DNA from: Stenotrophomonas pavanii
Lineage (GTDB): Bacteria; Pseudomonadota; Gammaproteobacteria; Xanthomonadales; Xanthomonadaceae
Length of the DNA stretch: 64,000 nt
Assembly: GCF_900101175.1 (NCBI RefSeq)
Contig: NZ_FNFQ01000004.1
Coordinates: 186,001 to 250,000 of the forward strand
Direction: 5' to 3'
Shown here in pieces: positions 15,189-22,610 of this stretch. Both the position numbers and the translations under genes were made by a program. The notes beneath the pieces were generated by a model, which saw only the letters and a list, made by a program, of their open reading frames with translations, searched no databases and was not told the DNA's origin. Positions within the stretch are counted from its first letter, which is position 1, and each line of letters begins with the position of its first letter.

Positions 15189-15965
15189 ATGCAAAAGCTC
15201 CGCTCAACCATTCTCGACTATGTACCGCCACTCATCGCTTTCATAGCGGCGGTTGCAGCCGTAATCGGCTCTCCTAAGTGGGACTCAAAGGCGAGCGGAC
15301 TACTAAAGCTCACGCCCTTTGGCTGGAGCGTTCTGGCTATAGGTCTTCTAGCGCTCGTGGCATCTATCTTGGTTACGGCGCGGAATAAGAGCGATCAGGC
15401 AAAAAGCAAAAAAACCAAGGAACAGATTGCCGCAATTGGTAGGTCACAATTGCTAAAGGCGATTAACCATACCGTCCATCCAATTTCCTACTCGGCAATT
15501 TGGCAAAAGCATTGCGCTACCCCAGAGTCCCCACTGGACCTCCTTTCCACTGATCGTCGAAGTATCCTGGCCTCGCTAGATCTCAATTCTTCATCGCCGT
15601 ACGCGGATGGCTCTTTTGCCGAGATCAAATGGCACACCATGCTCCAGCGAGCCGCGACTGAAGGGGCAAGAGAGATCACGACCACGTTGCAGATCTACTC
15701 CGCCTACCTCTCACCTGAGGTAATGGAGTCAGTTACGCGGCTGCTCTACTCTGACTTCCTGCAATTCAGATTGCTGCGCATGCATGACATTGTTCTCGCC
15801 AACACAGGCCGAGATCCAAGCGGGACCGTTCCGTTCTTCTGGGCCGCTGAAGACGAAGGACGAAACGCGGACTATGAGGAATTCTGGCAGGTATTGGCCG
15901 CCTCAATGGTTCTTTGCGGCGCTCGCTCTACAAGCAATGGGCAGCCGGTCTTTGCGCATCACTAG
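15189..15965 (+). CDS. Cassette gene: unknown membrane-anchored protein
   Basis: The 258-residue protein has two N-terminal membrane segments (about 13-30, PLIAFIAAVAAVIG, and about 45-65, GWSVLAIGLLALVASILVTA), a lysine-rich cytoplasmic stretch (about 68-82) and a soluble domain with no family I recognise. The gene lies between attC sites 1 and 2, the standard one-gene cassette layout. Its stop precedes the next attC core by 13 bp. Low-GC codons such as AAA, ATT and CTA set it apart from the host. A two-TM plus cytoplasmic sensor layout is seen in several anti-phage effectors, but nothing here proves that role. Confidence 0.7.
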   Translation: MQKLRSTILDYVPPLIAFIAAVAAVIGSPKWDSKASGLLKLTPFGWSVLAIGLLALVASILVTARNKSDQAKSKKTKEQIAAIGRSQLLKAINHTVHPISYSAIWQKHCATPESPLDLLSTDRRSILASLDLNSSSPYADGSFAEIKWHTMLQRAATEGAREITTTLQIYSAYLSPEVMESVTRLLYSDFLQFRLLRMHDIVLANTGRDPSGTVPFFWAAEDEGRNADYEEFWQVLAASMVLCGARSTSNGQPVFAHH

Positions 15966-15977
15966 CGCACAAGGACC

Positions 15978-16032
15978 GGCTAACAATTCGTTCAAGCCGA
16001 TGCCGCTCCGCGGCTTAATTCAGGCGTTAGCC
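15978..16032 (+). repeat. attC site 2
   Basis: Fifty-five bases from GGCTAAC to GTTAGCC, with the central palindrome CCGCTCCGCGG and the TTAATTCAGGC block shared with attC 1. Confidence 0.85.
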
Positions 16033-16037
16033 AGCAC

Positions 16038-16772
16038 ATGACAGACGACTCTTCCAGCCCTTCCGAAATCAAGAATAAAGCAATCGACTACGTAGCAGCT
16101 GGGGCAAAGTCGATTCTTGGTGCAGTTCCATTTGCTGGATCGCTGCTGGTTGAATTAGCCGGCACGATCATTCCTAATCAAAGAATTGACAGAATCACAA
16201 AATTTGCCGCCGCTTTGGATAGGCGAATCAACCAATTGGAAGATGATTTTATTCATCGTCGTTTCTCTGACGAAAAATTTGCAGAACTCACAGAAGAAGC
16301 CATGCGACAGGCGGCGCGCTCGACAAGCGATGAACGCAGAGAGTACCTAGCATCTCTAGTTTCACACAGCCTCACGGAAGAGGAAGAAAGCCAAAACGAC
16401 TCTCGTCATCTTCTTCGAATTCTTGGTGAGATCAACGACGTTGAAGTAATCTGGCTTCGTTCATTCATTGGGTCATATATCGGCGCGCCAGATGAGTTCT
16501 GGAAGACCCATAAATCCATCTTGCAGCCGGCCAGGGCCTACATCGGCGCACCCCAAGTTGAACAAGACCGGCACACTCTTCAAGAGAGTTACAAATCACA
16601 CCTAGAAGGCCTTGGACTGCTTCAACGAAATCTTAAGTTAGATCGCAATAAGCAGCCCGAGATCGACGCATTCACTAAAAGTTTCTCGTACCACTCGCCC
16701 AGCACAACTCCACTTGGGAGAATGCTTTTGAACGTCATTGGCTTGAGTCCAAATGAAGAGAGTGCTGGCTAA
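16038..16772 (+). CDS. Cassette gene: unknown protein with a hydrophobic glycine-rich helix
   Basis: The 244-residue protein begins with an acidic stretch and then an amphipathic/hydrophobic segment AGAKSILGAVPFAGSLLVEL (about 16-35), followed by a long charged alpha-helical region (DRRINQLEDDFIHRRFSDEKF, about 53-74 and beyond) rich in Glu/Arg, and a winged-helix-like end (ESYKSHLEGLGLLQRN). It loosely resembles DUF4393-like proteins; I cannot assign it. It lies between attC 2 and 3, and its stop codon overlaps the attC 3 core (GGCTAAC). Codon use is AT-richer than the host. Confidence 0.68.
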   Translation: MTDDSSSPSEIKNKAIDYVAAGAKSILGAVPFAGSLLVELAGTIIPNQRIDRITKFAAALDRRINQLEDDFIHRRFSDEKFAELTEEAMRQAARSTSDERREYLASLVSHSLTEEEESQNDSRHLLRILGEINDVEVIWLRSFIGSYIGAPDEFWKTHKSILQPARAYIGAPQVEQDRHTLQESYKSHLEGLGLLQRNLKLDRNKQPEIDAFTKSFSYHSPSTTPLGRMLLNVIGLSPNEESAG

Positions 16773-16826
16773 CAATTCGTTCAATCCGATGCCGCTTCGC
16801 GGCGCCGCTTAACTAAGGCGTTGAAT
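16767..16826 (+). repeat. attC site 3
   Basis: Sixty bases from GGCTAAC to GTTGAAT, the latter a perfect GTTRRRY core. The site runs directly into a TGTCCGC hairpin at 16825, so the following cassette begins with that repeat. Confidence 0.82.
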
Positions 16827-16852
16827 GTCCGCTACTGGCCGGAAGCGGACAT
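16825..16852. repeat. TGTCCGC hairpin repeat, copy 2
   Basis: ATGTCCGCT and AGCGGACAT arms around ACTGGCCGGA. It directly abuts the attC 3 right core. A degenerate copy (CTCCGATTCGACCCGAAGTGGACA) lies at 16884-16907. Confidence 0.75.
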
Positions 16853-17068
16853 CAGCACTGCGTGGGCGCCTGGCCCGGTGCTATTCTCCGATTCGACCCG
16901 AAGTGGACACTTTGGCCCTTCCGCTGGTCTGTGGAGCAGTCGTCCCAGGTCAGTGCCCGGTTGTCTCGTTCGACCAGGCCAACAAGATCAACGGCAGGAC
17001 GGATTGGTACTATCTAGTTGATGTTGCAACCGGGTCAATGGAGTGGCTCAATCCATAGCGTTGATCTA
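16853..17068 (+). other. Cassette segment without a confident gene
   Basis: Between hairpin copies 2 and 3 an open frame reads CPVVSFDQANKINGRTDWYY and ends EWLNP at a TAG (17056-17058), but it has no good start codon or ribosome-binding site after the degenerate hairpin. It may be the tail of a truncated gene carried in the cassette. Confidence 0.35.
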
Positions 17069-17097
17069 ATGTCCGCTTCTCGCCCCGGAGCGGACAT
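17069..17097. repeat. TGTCCGC hairpin repeat, copy 3
   Basis: ATGTCCGCT and AGCGGACAT-type arms around TCTCGCCCCGG. As with copy 1, it stands just upstream of a structured RNA candidate (17111-17253). Confidence 0.75.
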
Positions 17098-17110
17098 TGG
17101 TGCGGTCGCC

Positions 17111-17253
17111 GAGCCCAACGCTGAGTCCGGTTATAGGCAGGCTTGTTAGCCGGAGCCTGTAGCCCTAAGATCAAGCTGTAATAAAGGAAACTCATCGCAC
17201 GGTGCGTTTGGGAAGACTAAGTCCGGACGCAGGGGTCCGTCTAGTAGGTAGTT
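17111..17253 (+). ncRNA. Structured RNA / leader candidate, copy B
   Basis: This copy matches 14671-14820 in block order: GAGCCCA, GCTTGTTAGC, CCCTAAGATC, AGCTGTA, hairpin GCACGGTGC, hairpin CGGAC-CAGGG-GTCCG, then TCCGTCTAGTAGGTAGTT. It ends 6 bp before the ATG of the GNAT gene, so it may act as that gene's 5' leader as well as, or instead of, an independent small RNA. The paired changes between copies support structure. A weaker third relative may lie at about 18997-19042. Confidence 0.42.
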
Positions 17254-17259
17254 GCTGGC

Positions 17260-17799
17260 ATGGACAGTGCATACGAGATCTTTTCAAAAACCCCAAGCAA
17301 CTGCTCGGCCACAGAAATCTGTGACTTTGTCGCTCTTGTAGAGCAAGGCGGAGAGGTTGCAGTCGGCGGGCTGAAACAGCGTGTCATGAGCGCCGCTAAC
17401 TTGGCGTTCCTGCAATTTGGCGGGCGCTTGGCCGGAGTAGCCGCCCTCAAACATCCCAATGCTGGGTATCGCGCTAGAGTTTCATCTTCCTCGGGGATAG
17501 AACTGCCGCAGGACTCTTACCCGTATGAGCTTGGCTGGGTGTTCATCGCCATGGAGGCCAGAGGCAATGGTTACGCTCGGCTTCTTTCACAAGCTGCATT
17601 GTCCCTAACTGATGGCAGTGGAGTATTTGCCACTTCGCGCACACGCAACGTCCCAATGCACCGGGCTTTGGCTAGCCTTGGCTTTGTATCCTCAGGTTCC
17701 GCTTATCCTTCACTACACGGCAGTTATCACCTTCAGCTGTTCACGCGGATGCCGTCTAACAATTCATTGGAGCCGAAGCCGCTTCGCGGCTCGGCTTAG
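17260..17799 (+). CDS. Cassette gene: GNAT-type N-acetyltransferase
   Basis: The 179-residue protein shows the GNAT core: a central strand LAGVAALKHP (about 55-64), then ELGWVFIAMEARGNGYARLLSQAAL (about 89-113), which is the beta4 strand followed by the R-G-x-G-x-A/L acetyl-CoA pyrophosphate loop, and a late ATSRTRNVPMHRALASLGF segment typical of the final helix-strand. It should transfer an acetyl group to an amine of an unknown substrate; acetyltransferases are common cassette cargo, including drug-modifying ones. The last residues (SNNSLEPKPLRGSA) are encoded by attC 4, a mark of the cassette boundary. Confidence 0.78.
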   Translation: MDSAYEIFSKTPSNCSATEICDFVALVEQGGEVAVGGLKQRVMSAANLAFLQFGGRLAGVAALKHPNAGYRARVSSSSGIELPQDSYPYELGWVFIAMEARGNGYARLLSQAALSLTDGSGVFATSRTRNVPMHRALASLGFVSSGSAYPSLHGSYHLQLFTRMPSNNSLEPKPLRGSA

Positions 17800-17813
17800 T
17801 TCGAACGTTCCGT
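17754..17813 (+). repeat. attC site 4
   Basis: Sixty bases from GTCTAAC to GTTCCGT, with the palindromic centre AGCCGAAGCCGCTTCGCGGCT. The right core deviates from GTTRRRY, so recombination at this site may be reduced. Confidence 0.75.
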
Positions 17814-17831
17814 CTCTGGAGGTAGTACTGC

Positions 17832-18872
17832 GTGGAAAAGCGATACCAGGTTTTTGTGAGCTCGACGTTCGCGGACCTGCAGCAAGAGCGTCAGGAAGTG
17901 ATGCAGGCATTGCTTGAACTTGATTGCATCCCATCTGGCATGGAGTTGTTTCCAGCCGCAAACGAAGACCAATGGACGCTCATCAAAAAGGTCATTGATG
18001 ATTGTGACTACTACATGGTCATCCTAGGGGGGCGCTATGGCAGCATCGGCCCTAACGGCCATAGTTACACCGAGATGGAATACCGATACGCGCTGGAAAA
18101 AGGAATGCCAATTCTTGGCTTTGTCCACAAAGACCCATCTCAGATCGCAACGAGCAAATCGGAGCAGTCGGAGAGCGGGCGAGAGAAGCTTGGAGAGTTC
18201 CGAGAGTTTGTCCAGAAGCGCATGTGTCGCTTCTGGGACTCTCCGGCTGACCTCGGAAGCCAAGTCAGTCGCAGTCTCGTCAAACTGATCAAGACACATC
18301 CCAGTATTGGCTGGGTGCGAGGTGATCAGGTTCCGTCAGAGAGTGCTACTACTGAGATCTTGTCCCTTCGTAGGACAGTGGATGAACTGGAGCGGAAACT
18401 TTCAGCGGTAGCAACTGAAGCACCGCAAGGTGCTAGCACGTTGGCGCAAGGCGGTGATCAGGTCTCTCTCGCTTATAGCTTCATAGCGTCTACAACAGAG
18501 TACAGGCACAACGGAGAGACCTATTCGGGGGACTCTGTCCTCACCTGGGACGAAATCTTCTCAGCGCTTGCACCGCTCATGATCGACGAGTCTGATGAGT
18601 CTGGCCTGCAGATAGCTCTCAATAGCCTTGTGAGATCGAAGGAATACGAAGACCTGCACTCACAGAAGCGTTTCAAAGGCCAAAAGTTCTTTGATTTCGC
18701 TGTGCTTCGAGACGATTTCCAGACCGTGAAGATCCAACTTCGCGCGCTAGGATTGATTACCAAGAGCAGCAAGAATCGCAGCGTGAAAGACACGGCTACA
18801 TATTGGACGCTGACGCCCTATGGTGACAACCAAATGACTAAGCTGAGAGCGATCCAGCGTACAGAGATCTAA
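17832..18872 (+). CDS. Cassette gene: DUF4062-domain protein
   Basis: The 346-residue protein opens with YQVFVSSTFADLQQERQEV (about 4-22) and continues with the DUF4062 pattern: PSGMELFPAANEDQW (about 34-48), IDDCDYYMVILGGRYGS (about 55-71) and SYTEMEYRYA (about 77-86). DUF4062 is a TIR/nucleoside-deoxyribosyltransferase-like domain often found in STAND and other defence-related proteins, where it may cleave or sense nucleotides. A short coiled coil (about 170-195) links it to a C-terminal domain (about 210-346) with no named family. The start is GTG 17832 with GGAGGTAG 7 bp upstream. It is an unusually large cassette gene, closed by attC 5. Confidence 0.8.
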   Translation: MEKRYQVFVSSTFADLQQERQEVMQALLELDCIPSGMELFPAANEDQWTLIKKVIDDCDYYMVILGGRYGSIGPNGHSYTEMEYRYALEKGMPILGFVHKDPSQIATSKSEQSESGREKLGEFREFVQKRMCRFWDSPADLGSQVSRSLVKLIKTHPSIGWVRGDQVPSESATTEILSLRRTVDELERKLSAVATEAPQGASTLAQGGDQVSLAYSFIASTTEYRHNGETYSGDSVLTWDEIFSALAPLMIDESDESGLQIALNSLVRSKEYEDLHSQKRFKGQKFFDFAVLRDDFQTVKIQLRALGLITKSSKNRSVKDTATYWTLTPYGDNQMTKLRAIQRTEI

Positions 18873-18927
18873 CAGATTCGTTCAAGCGGAACTCGCCCCG
18901 CGGGGCGTCATATTTCAGGCATTCGAT
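18867..18927 (+). repeat. attC site 5 (right core degraded)
   Basis: The left core ATCTAAC, the AGATTCGTTCAAG block and a GC palindrome (CGCCCCGCGGGGCG) are present, but the right core reads ATTCGAT instead of GTTRRRY. The site again merges into a TGTCCGC hairpin. Confidence 0.7.
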
Positions 18928-18953
18928 GTCCGCTTTTGGCCGGAAGCGGACAT
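18926..18953. repeat. TGTCCGC hairpin repeat, copy 4
   Basis: ATGTCCGCTTTTGGCCGGAAGC is followed by GGACAT, giving a near-perfect inverted repeat directly after attC 5. Confidence 0.78.
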
Positions 18954-19150
18954 ACCTGCGGGATTACGAAGCACGACCCTGATCGGCTGCGCGCCCGCCG
19001 GCGACTGTAAGCGGGGAAAGCGGACCGCCCCGCGGTTACTGTGACAGGAAGCTTCGCTTGTGCAGATCGCCGACCGTCGCGCTAAACGTCGCCTTTCCTA
19101 TCACCTGAAGACGTGCGCAGACGTTGCTGCAAATCGACTGAAGCAAGCCG

Positions 19151-20137
19151 TCAGCGGTTCACATCGACCACGATACGGCCCCGCACCTTGCCGGCCATCA
19201 GCCCGTGTGCGCTTTCGATTACGTCCCCAAGACCGATTTCATGGGTGATCGCATCGAGCTTCCGCACATCAACATCTGTTACGAGTCGAGCCCATGCCTG
19301 GATTCGCTCCGACGTAGGACGTGTCACGCTGTTGATGCCGAGAAGACTGATCCCGCGCAGGATGAAGGGAGCTACCGTGGAGGGGAAATCCATGCCTTGG
19401 GCCAGCCCGCACGCAGCCACGGCGCCGTCAGCCTTGATCGCGGCACAAGCATTGGCCAGTGTATGGCTTCCCACTGAATCAATGGCAGCGCTCCACCTCT
19501 CCTGTTGAAGGGGCTTACCAGGCTCGGATAGGGTCCTTCGATCAATAATTTCGGCGGCGCCCAGGTCTTTTAGGTATTCGGCCTCCTCAAGGCGTCCGGT
19601 GGACGCGACCACCCTGTACGCACGTGCCGCAAGGAGCGCAATGGCGAAGCTGCCTACGCCTCCACTGGCGCCTGTGACCAGGACATCTCCGGCCTCCGGC
19701 GTGAGCCCATGCCGCTCCAGGGCCAGCAGACTCAGCATCGCTGTATAGCCAGCCGTACCAATAGCCATCGCATGCTGCGGTTTCATGCCTTGAGGTAAGG
19801 GGATCAGCCAATCGGCATTTACCCGGGCTGCCTGCGAGAGTCCGCCCCAATACCGCTCCCCAACTCCCCAGCCATTGAGAATGACCCAGTCACCAATCTT
19901 GTAGCGGGCGTCTGCAGACTCACTGACAGTGCCGACAAAGTCGATACCTGGCACCATGGGAAACGTTCTGACCACCGCGCCTCCCTGGCCAGTGATGGCC
20001 ATCGCATCCTTATAGTTCAAGGTGCTGTAGGCAATACGAACTGTGACATTGCCTGGTGGCAGCGCTGACTCCGCCAGTTGCGCGACTGCAACCTCGAGCT
20101 TGTCTGCGACCTTGTTGATGTGCACTGCGTTGAACAT
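19151..20137 (-). CDS. acuI: Acrylyl-CoA reductase AcuI/YhdH-family MDR oxidoreductase
   Basis: The 328-residue protein belongs to the YhdH/AcuI branch of medium-chain reductases: STLNYKDAMAITG (about 38-50), PMVPGIDFVGTV (about 61-72), GWGVGERYWGGLSQ (about 89-102) and the Rossmann motif VTGASGGVGSFA (about 153-164). No zinc ligands are seen, as expected. AcuI reduces toxic acrylyl-CoA to propionyl-CoA using NADPH. A TetR gene of the AcuR type lies 74 bp upstream on the same strand, the partner known to control acuI in other proteobacteria. The gene is cargo of the comF transposon, so it may be an acquired tolerance trait against acrylate-like electrophiles. Confidence 0.88.
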   Translation of the reverse strand: MFNAVHINKVADKLEVAVAQLAESALPPGNVTVRIAYSTLNYKDAMAITGQGGAVVRTFPMVPGIDFVGTVSESADARYKIGDWVILNGWGVGERYWGGLSQAARVNADWLIPLPQGMKPQHAMAIGTAGYTAMLSLLALERHGLTPEAGDVLVTGASGGVGSFAIALLAARAYRVVASTGRLEEAEYLKDLGAAEIIDRRTLSEPGKPLQQERWSAAIDSVGSHTLANACAAIKADGAVAACGLAQGMDFPSTVAPFILRGISLLGINSVTRPTSERIQAWARLVTDVDVRKLDAITHEIGLGDVIESAHGLMAGKVRGRIVVDVNR

Positions 20138-20211
20138 ATCTGCTCCTCACGTTGATGTACGATCACGCCTCGCAATTAAGACCGATCGACTAGAAATGGG
20201 CAAAAAAGCGA

Positions 20212-20850
20212 CTACCGAGGCAACCCTGCAATGAAGCACTGCGAGAAGATCTGTAATGGCGCGACGCCGCCCTCCAGCCTGGCGCGCAGGACTGCGCCCT
20301 CCCAGCCTATCCAGAAGTAACTCGCAATCGCTTTACAGTCAGCGGCGGAGGACAGGTCACCCCGAGCCTGGGCGAGCCGTAGGCAGTTGGCCAGTCGAAG
20401 CTCCCATCCATTGAACACGCTCAGCAGGCAATCTCGGAAAGCGATGGGCAGGGTGCCGACTTCCTGCCCAAGATTGCCGACCAGGCACCCGCGGCGGAAC
20501 TGGAATCGCTGTAGTCCATTGCAGGCATCAGCCATGAACGCGACGATTCGATCCAAGGGATCCCGCGCTACGTCAAGGAGGTGACGATCAAGCTTGCGGC
20601 AGAAATAGGCGTCGTACGCCTGAAGCACAGCCAGGCCGTAGGCCTCTTTGCTGTCGAAGTAGTGGTAAAACGAGCCCTTTGGAACTCCCAGACTCTTCAC
20701 CACAGCGTCAACGCCTGTCGCTGAGAAGCTGCGCTCAGTCAACAATTCCAAACCAACACGGATCATTTCACCGCGGGTATCCTCGAACCCGCGACCGGGT
20801 TTGGGTGGGCGCCCGCGGCGTGGCGGTGTCGGGGTTGAAGAAATGGGCAT
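20212..20850 (-). CDS. acuR: AcuR-type TetR-family repressor
   Basis: The 212-residue protein has a TetR helix-turn-helix (about 28-75: LLTERSFSATGVDAVVKSLGVPKGSFYHYFDSK spans it) and a ligand domain with RRGCLVGNLGQEVG (about 119-132) and SYFWIGWEGAVLRARLE (about 177-193). Those blocks closely match what is known of AcuR, the acrylate-responsive repressor of DMSP/acrylate genes. A basic proline-rich N-terminus (RRGRPPKPGRG) contacts DNA in this group. It is encoded just upstream of acuI in the same direction and may repress both. The inter-gene stretch 20138-20211 is a likely operator region, though no clear palindrome was identified. Confidence 0.82.
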   Translation of the reverse strand: MPISSTPTPPRRGRPPKPGRGFEDTRGEMIRVGLELLTERSFSATGVDAVVKSLGVPKGSFYHYFDSKEAYGLAVLQAYDAYFCRKLDRHLLDVARDPLDRIVAFMADACNGLQRFQFRRGCLVGNLGQEVGTLPIAFRDCLLSVFNGWELRLANCLRLAQARGDLSSAADCKAIASYFWIGWEGAVLRARLEGGVAPLQIFSQCFIAGLPR

Positions 20851-20969
20851 GCGTTCACTTTAGACCGCTCGGTCATAAATCGCAAGGCTCACTCATACCT
20901 GGGCGGCGAGGGGAGCCTTCTTCAACGAATCTGCAAGGCAGTTCAGGCAGCGGACTGGTGCTGGACGTA

Positions 20970-21407
20970 TCAGAGGGAGGAGGTTCCGTCTGTTTTTGCA
21001 TCGAATTCCTGTCGACAGCTTCGGAAGTCTTCAGCGTGCTGCACCACCCAAGTCCACATAGGGATCATCAGCACCAGAAGGTCTTTCCCCAGAGGGGTGA
21101 TGCTGTACTCCACGCGAGGGGGCACCTCCCCGAAGTCCTGCCGGCATATCAAGCCATCCCTTTCCAGCTGACGCAGCGTGCGCGTCAGCATGCGTTGAGT
21201 GATTCCTGTCATTCGTCTCGCCACGTCCGCGTGACGCAATGTTCCATACACGCCAAGCGTGTGTATGATTCCCAAGGACCAACGGCTACCTGCATGCATA
21301 AGAACCTCACGCCGAAGGCCGTCATCATCAGTGCTCATTCCCTCACATATAGATTGGGAATGCCGCAGCAGATCTTCTGAACTCATGAATGGTGCGTCCG
21401 GTATCAT
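20970..21407 (-). CDS. HxlR-family winged-helix transcriptional regulator
   Basis: The 145-residue protein contains the HxlR-type winged helix: SRWSLGIIHTLGVYGTLRHADVARRM (about 41-66), ITQRMLTRTLRQLERDGLICR (about 69-89), a wing with PPRVEYSITPLGKDLL (about 95-110), and a final helix. HxlR regulators often respond to aldehydes or other electrophiles through a conserved cysteine; Cys20 or Cys88 could serve. It diverges from the NmrA-like reductase gene at 21469, whose promoter it probably controls (61-bp shared region). The first conserved residue sits around position 30, so a downstream start at 21386 (MSSEDLL) is also possible. Confidence 0.85.
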   Translation of the reverse strand: MIPDAPFMSSEDLLRHSQSICEGMSTDDDGLRREVLMHAGSRWSLGIIHTLGVYGTLRHADVARRMTGITQRMLTRTLRQLERDGLICRQDFGEVPPRVEYSITPLGKDLLVLMIPMWTWVVQHAEDFRSCRQEFDAKTDGTSSL

Positions 21408-21468
21408 CGGTGTGCCTTCTTACGTGGCAAGGGTGGAAGGGGCAGAATCGCTTTCATCTTAAGCACAC

Positions 21469-22413
21469 ATGGTGGTTCCAATGTCTACACCGATTGATTC
21501 TCGCTCGATCTTGGTACTGGGCGCCGGCGAACTCGGGATGCCGGTCATCCGCAACCTTGCCCGCATGGCTAACAACCATGGCGCAACAATCAGTGTGATG
21601 CTTCGGAATGCGTCGATTGAATCTACGCTGCCAGAAAAGCGCGCCGTCATCGATGAGATCCGTTCGCTTGGTGTGGCCCTTGTCCCAGGTGATCTCGTCA
21701 AGGCAACCGTCGACGAGCTGGCGGAGCTGTTCTCTCGTTATGACACTGTAATTGGTTGCGCTGGTTACGCAGCAGGGCTGGATACCCCGATGAAGGTGGC
21801 CCGCGCGGCGGTGAAGTCGGGCATCCCGCGATATTTCCCCTGGCAGTTCGGCGCTGACTTCGATGCCATCGGCCGCGGGGGGCCGCAAGATCTGTTCGAT
21901 GCGCAGTTGGACGTGCGCGACTATCTCCGCGCGCAGTCGGCGATGGACTGGGTTGTCATTTCCACCGGAATGTTCACCAGCTATCTCTTCGAACCTGAAT
22001 TCGGTGTTATCGACCTTGCCAACAGAAGTGTCCACGCGCTCGGATCAGGTGCCAACTCAGTCACGCTGACGTCTCCTGACGACATTGGTGCCATGACTGC
22101 ACAGATCATGTTCCACTCGCCGCCAATTCGGAACGAGATCGTCTATCTGGCAGGCGACACGATTCGCTACGAAGAACTGCCGGAAATTCTTGAAGAGCAT
22201 TTCGGAGAGGCCTTCAGCTACAGTGTCTGGAGCACTCCGCAATTGATGCAGGAACTGGCCGACGACCCGTCAAACATGATCAAGAAGTATCGAGCTGTTT
22301 TTGCGCAGGGCAAGGGGGTTTCCTGGGACAAGGATCTGACTTTCAACGTGAAGGCGGGGGCGAAGCTTGAGGGAATCAGAGACTGGATGAAAACCAACCT
22401 TAAGGCCTCCTGA
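21469..22413 (+). CDS. NmrA/isoflavone-reductase-like NAD(P)-dependent oxidoreductase
   Basis: The 314-residue protein has an N-terminal Rossmann dinucleotide motif ILVLGAGELGMPVIRNL (about 13-29), an AGYAAGLDTPMKVARAAVKSGIPRYFPWQFG stretch (about 98-128; ordinarily the substrate pocket edge) and a DDIGAMTA block (about 203-210), the layout of atypical short-chain reductases in the NmrA group, including aromatic alcohol reductases. It would reduce a small ketone, aldehyde or quinone with NADPH, or act as a redox sensor. It is transcribed away from an HxlR regulator gene, the usual pairing. An alternative start is ATG 21481 (MSTPID), preceded by a weak GGTGG. Confidence 0.82.
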   Translation: MVVPMSTPIDSRSILVLGAGELGMPVIRNLARMANNHGATISVMLRNASIESTLPEKRAVIDEIRSLGVALVPGDLVKATVDELAELFSRYDTVIGCAGYAAGLDTPMKVARAAVKSGIPRYFPWQFGADFDAIGRGGPQDLFDAQLDVRDYLRAQSAMDWVVISTGMFTSYLFEPEFGVIDLANRSVHALGSGANSVTLTSPDDIGAMTAQIMFHSPPIRNEIVYLAGDTIRYEELPEILEEHFGEAFSYSVWSTPQLMQELADDPSNMIKKYRAVFAQGKGVSWDKDLTFNVKAGAKLEGIRDWMKTNLKAS

Positions 22414-22521
22414 GTCCGTAGGCGCAAGCTACGAAGGTACAGCATGCTGTGCCTTCAATTTATTGGACGCGTGCTAAACGTACGACCGGCGAACTAGATA
22501 GGTTTGTTGCGGGCGTGGCAA

Positions 22522-22549
22522 ATGTCCGCTTTTGGCCGAAAGCGGACGT
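22522..22549. repeat. TGTCCGC hairpin repeat, copy 5
   Basis: ATGTCCGCTTTTGGCCGAAAGC is followed by GGACGT. It lies 3.5 kb beyond the cassette array, between the NmrA-like gene and the nuclease-like gene, so the repeat is not confined to cassettes. Confidence 0.75.
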
Positions 22550-22610
22550 CGATTGCGAGTAGCGCGTATCAACTGTCATCGCAGGGGTGCAAGGCAATGT
22601 ATTGGGAGAC

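Larger units (their letters stand above)
14852..18927 (+). mobile_element. Integron cassette array without integrase (CALIN)
   Basis: Four or five same-direction cassettes are each closed by an attC-like site (15124-15183, 15978-16032, 16767-16826, 17754-17813, 18867-18927). All attC sites share AACAATTC(A/G)TT near the left end, a palindromic GC-rich centre (CCGCTCCGCGG-like) and a right GTTAGCC-type core, as in Xanthomonadaceae chromosomal integrons. No intI gene or attI site is visible in the window. Cassettes could still be mobilised by an integrase supplied in trans. Confidence 0.85.

Noticed and set aside
17113-17151. GCCCAAC...GTTAGCC inside RNA copy B as a sixth attC site
   Set aside because: The interval is only 39 bp and is not an imperfect palindrome; copy A keeps the block but with GTTAGCT.
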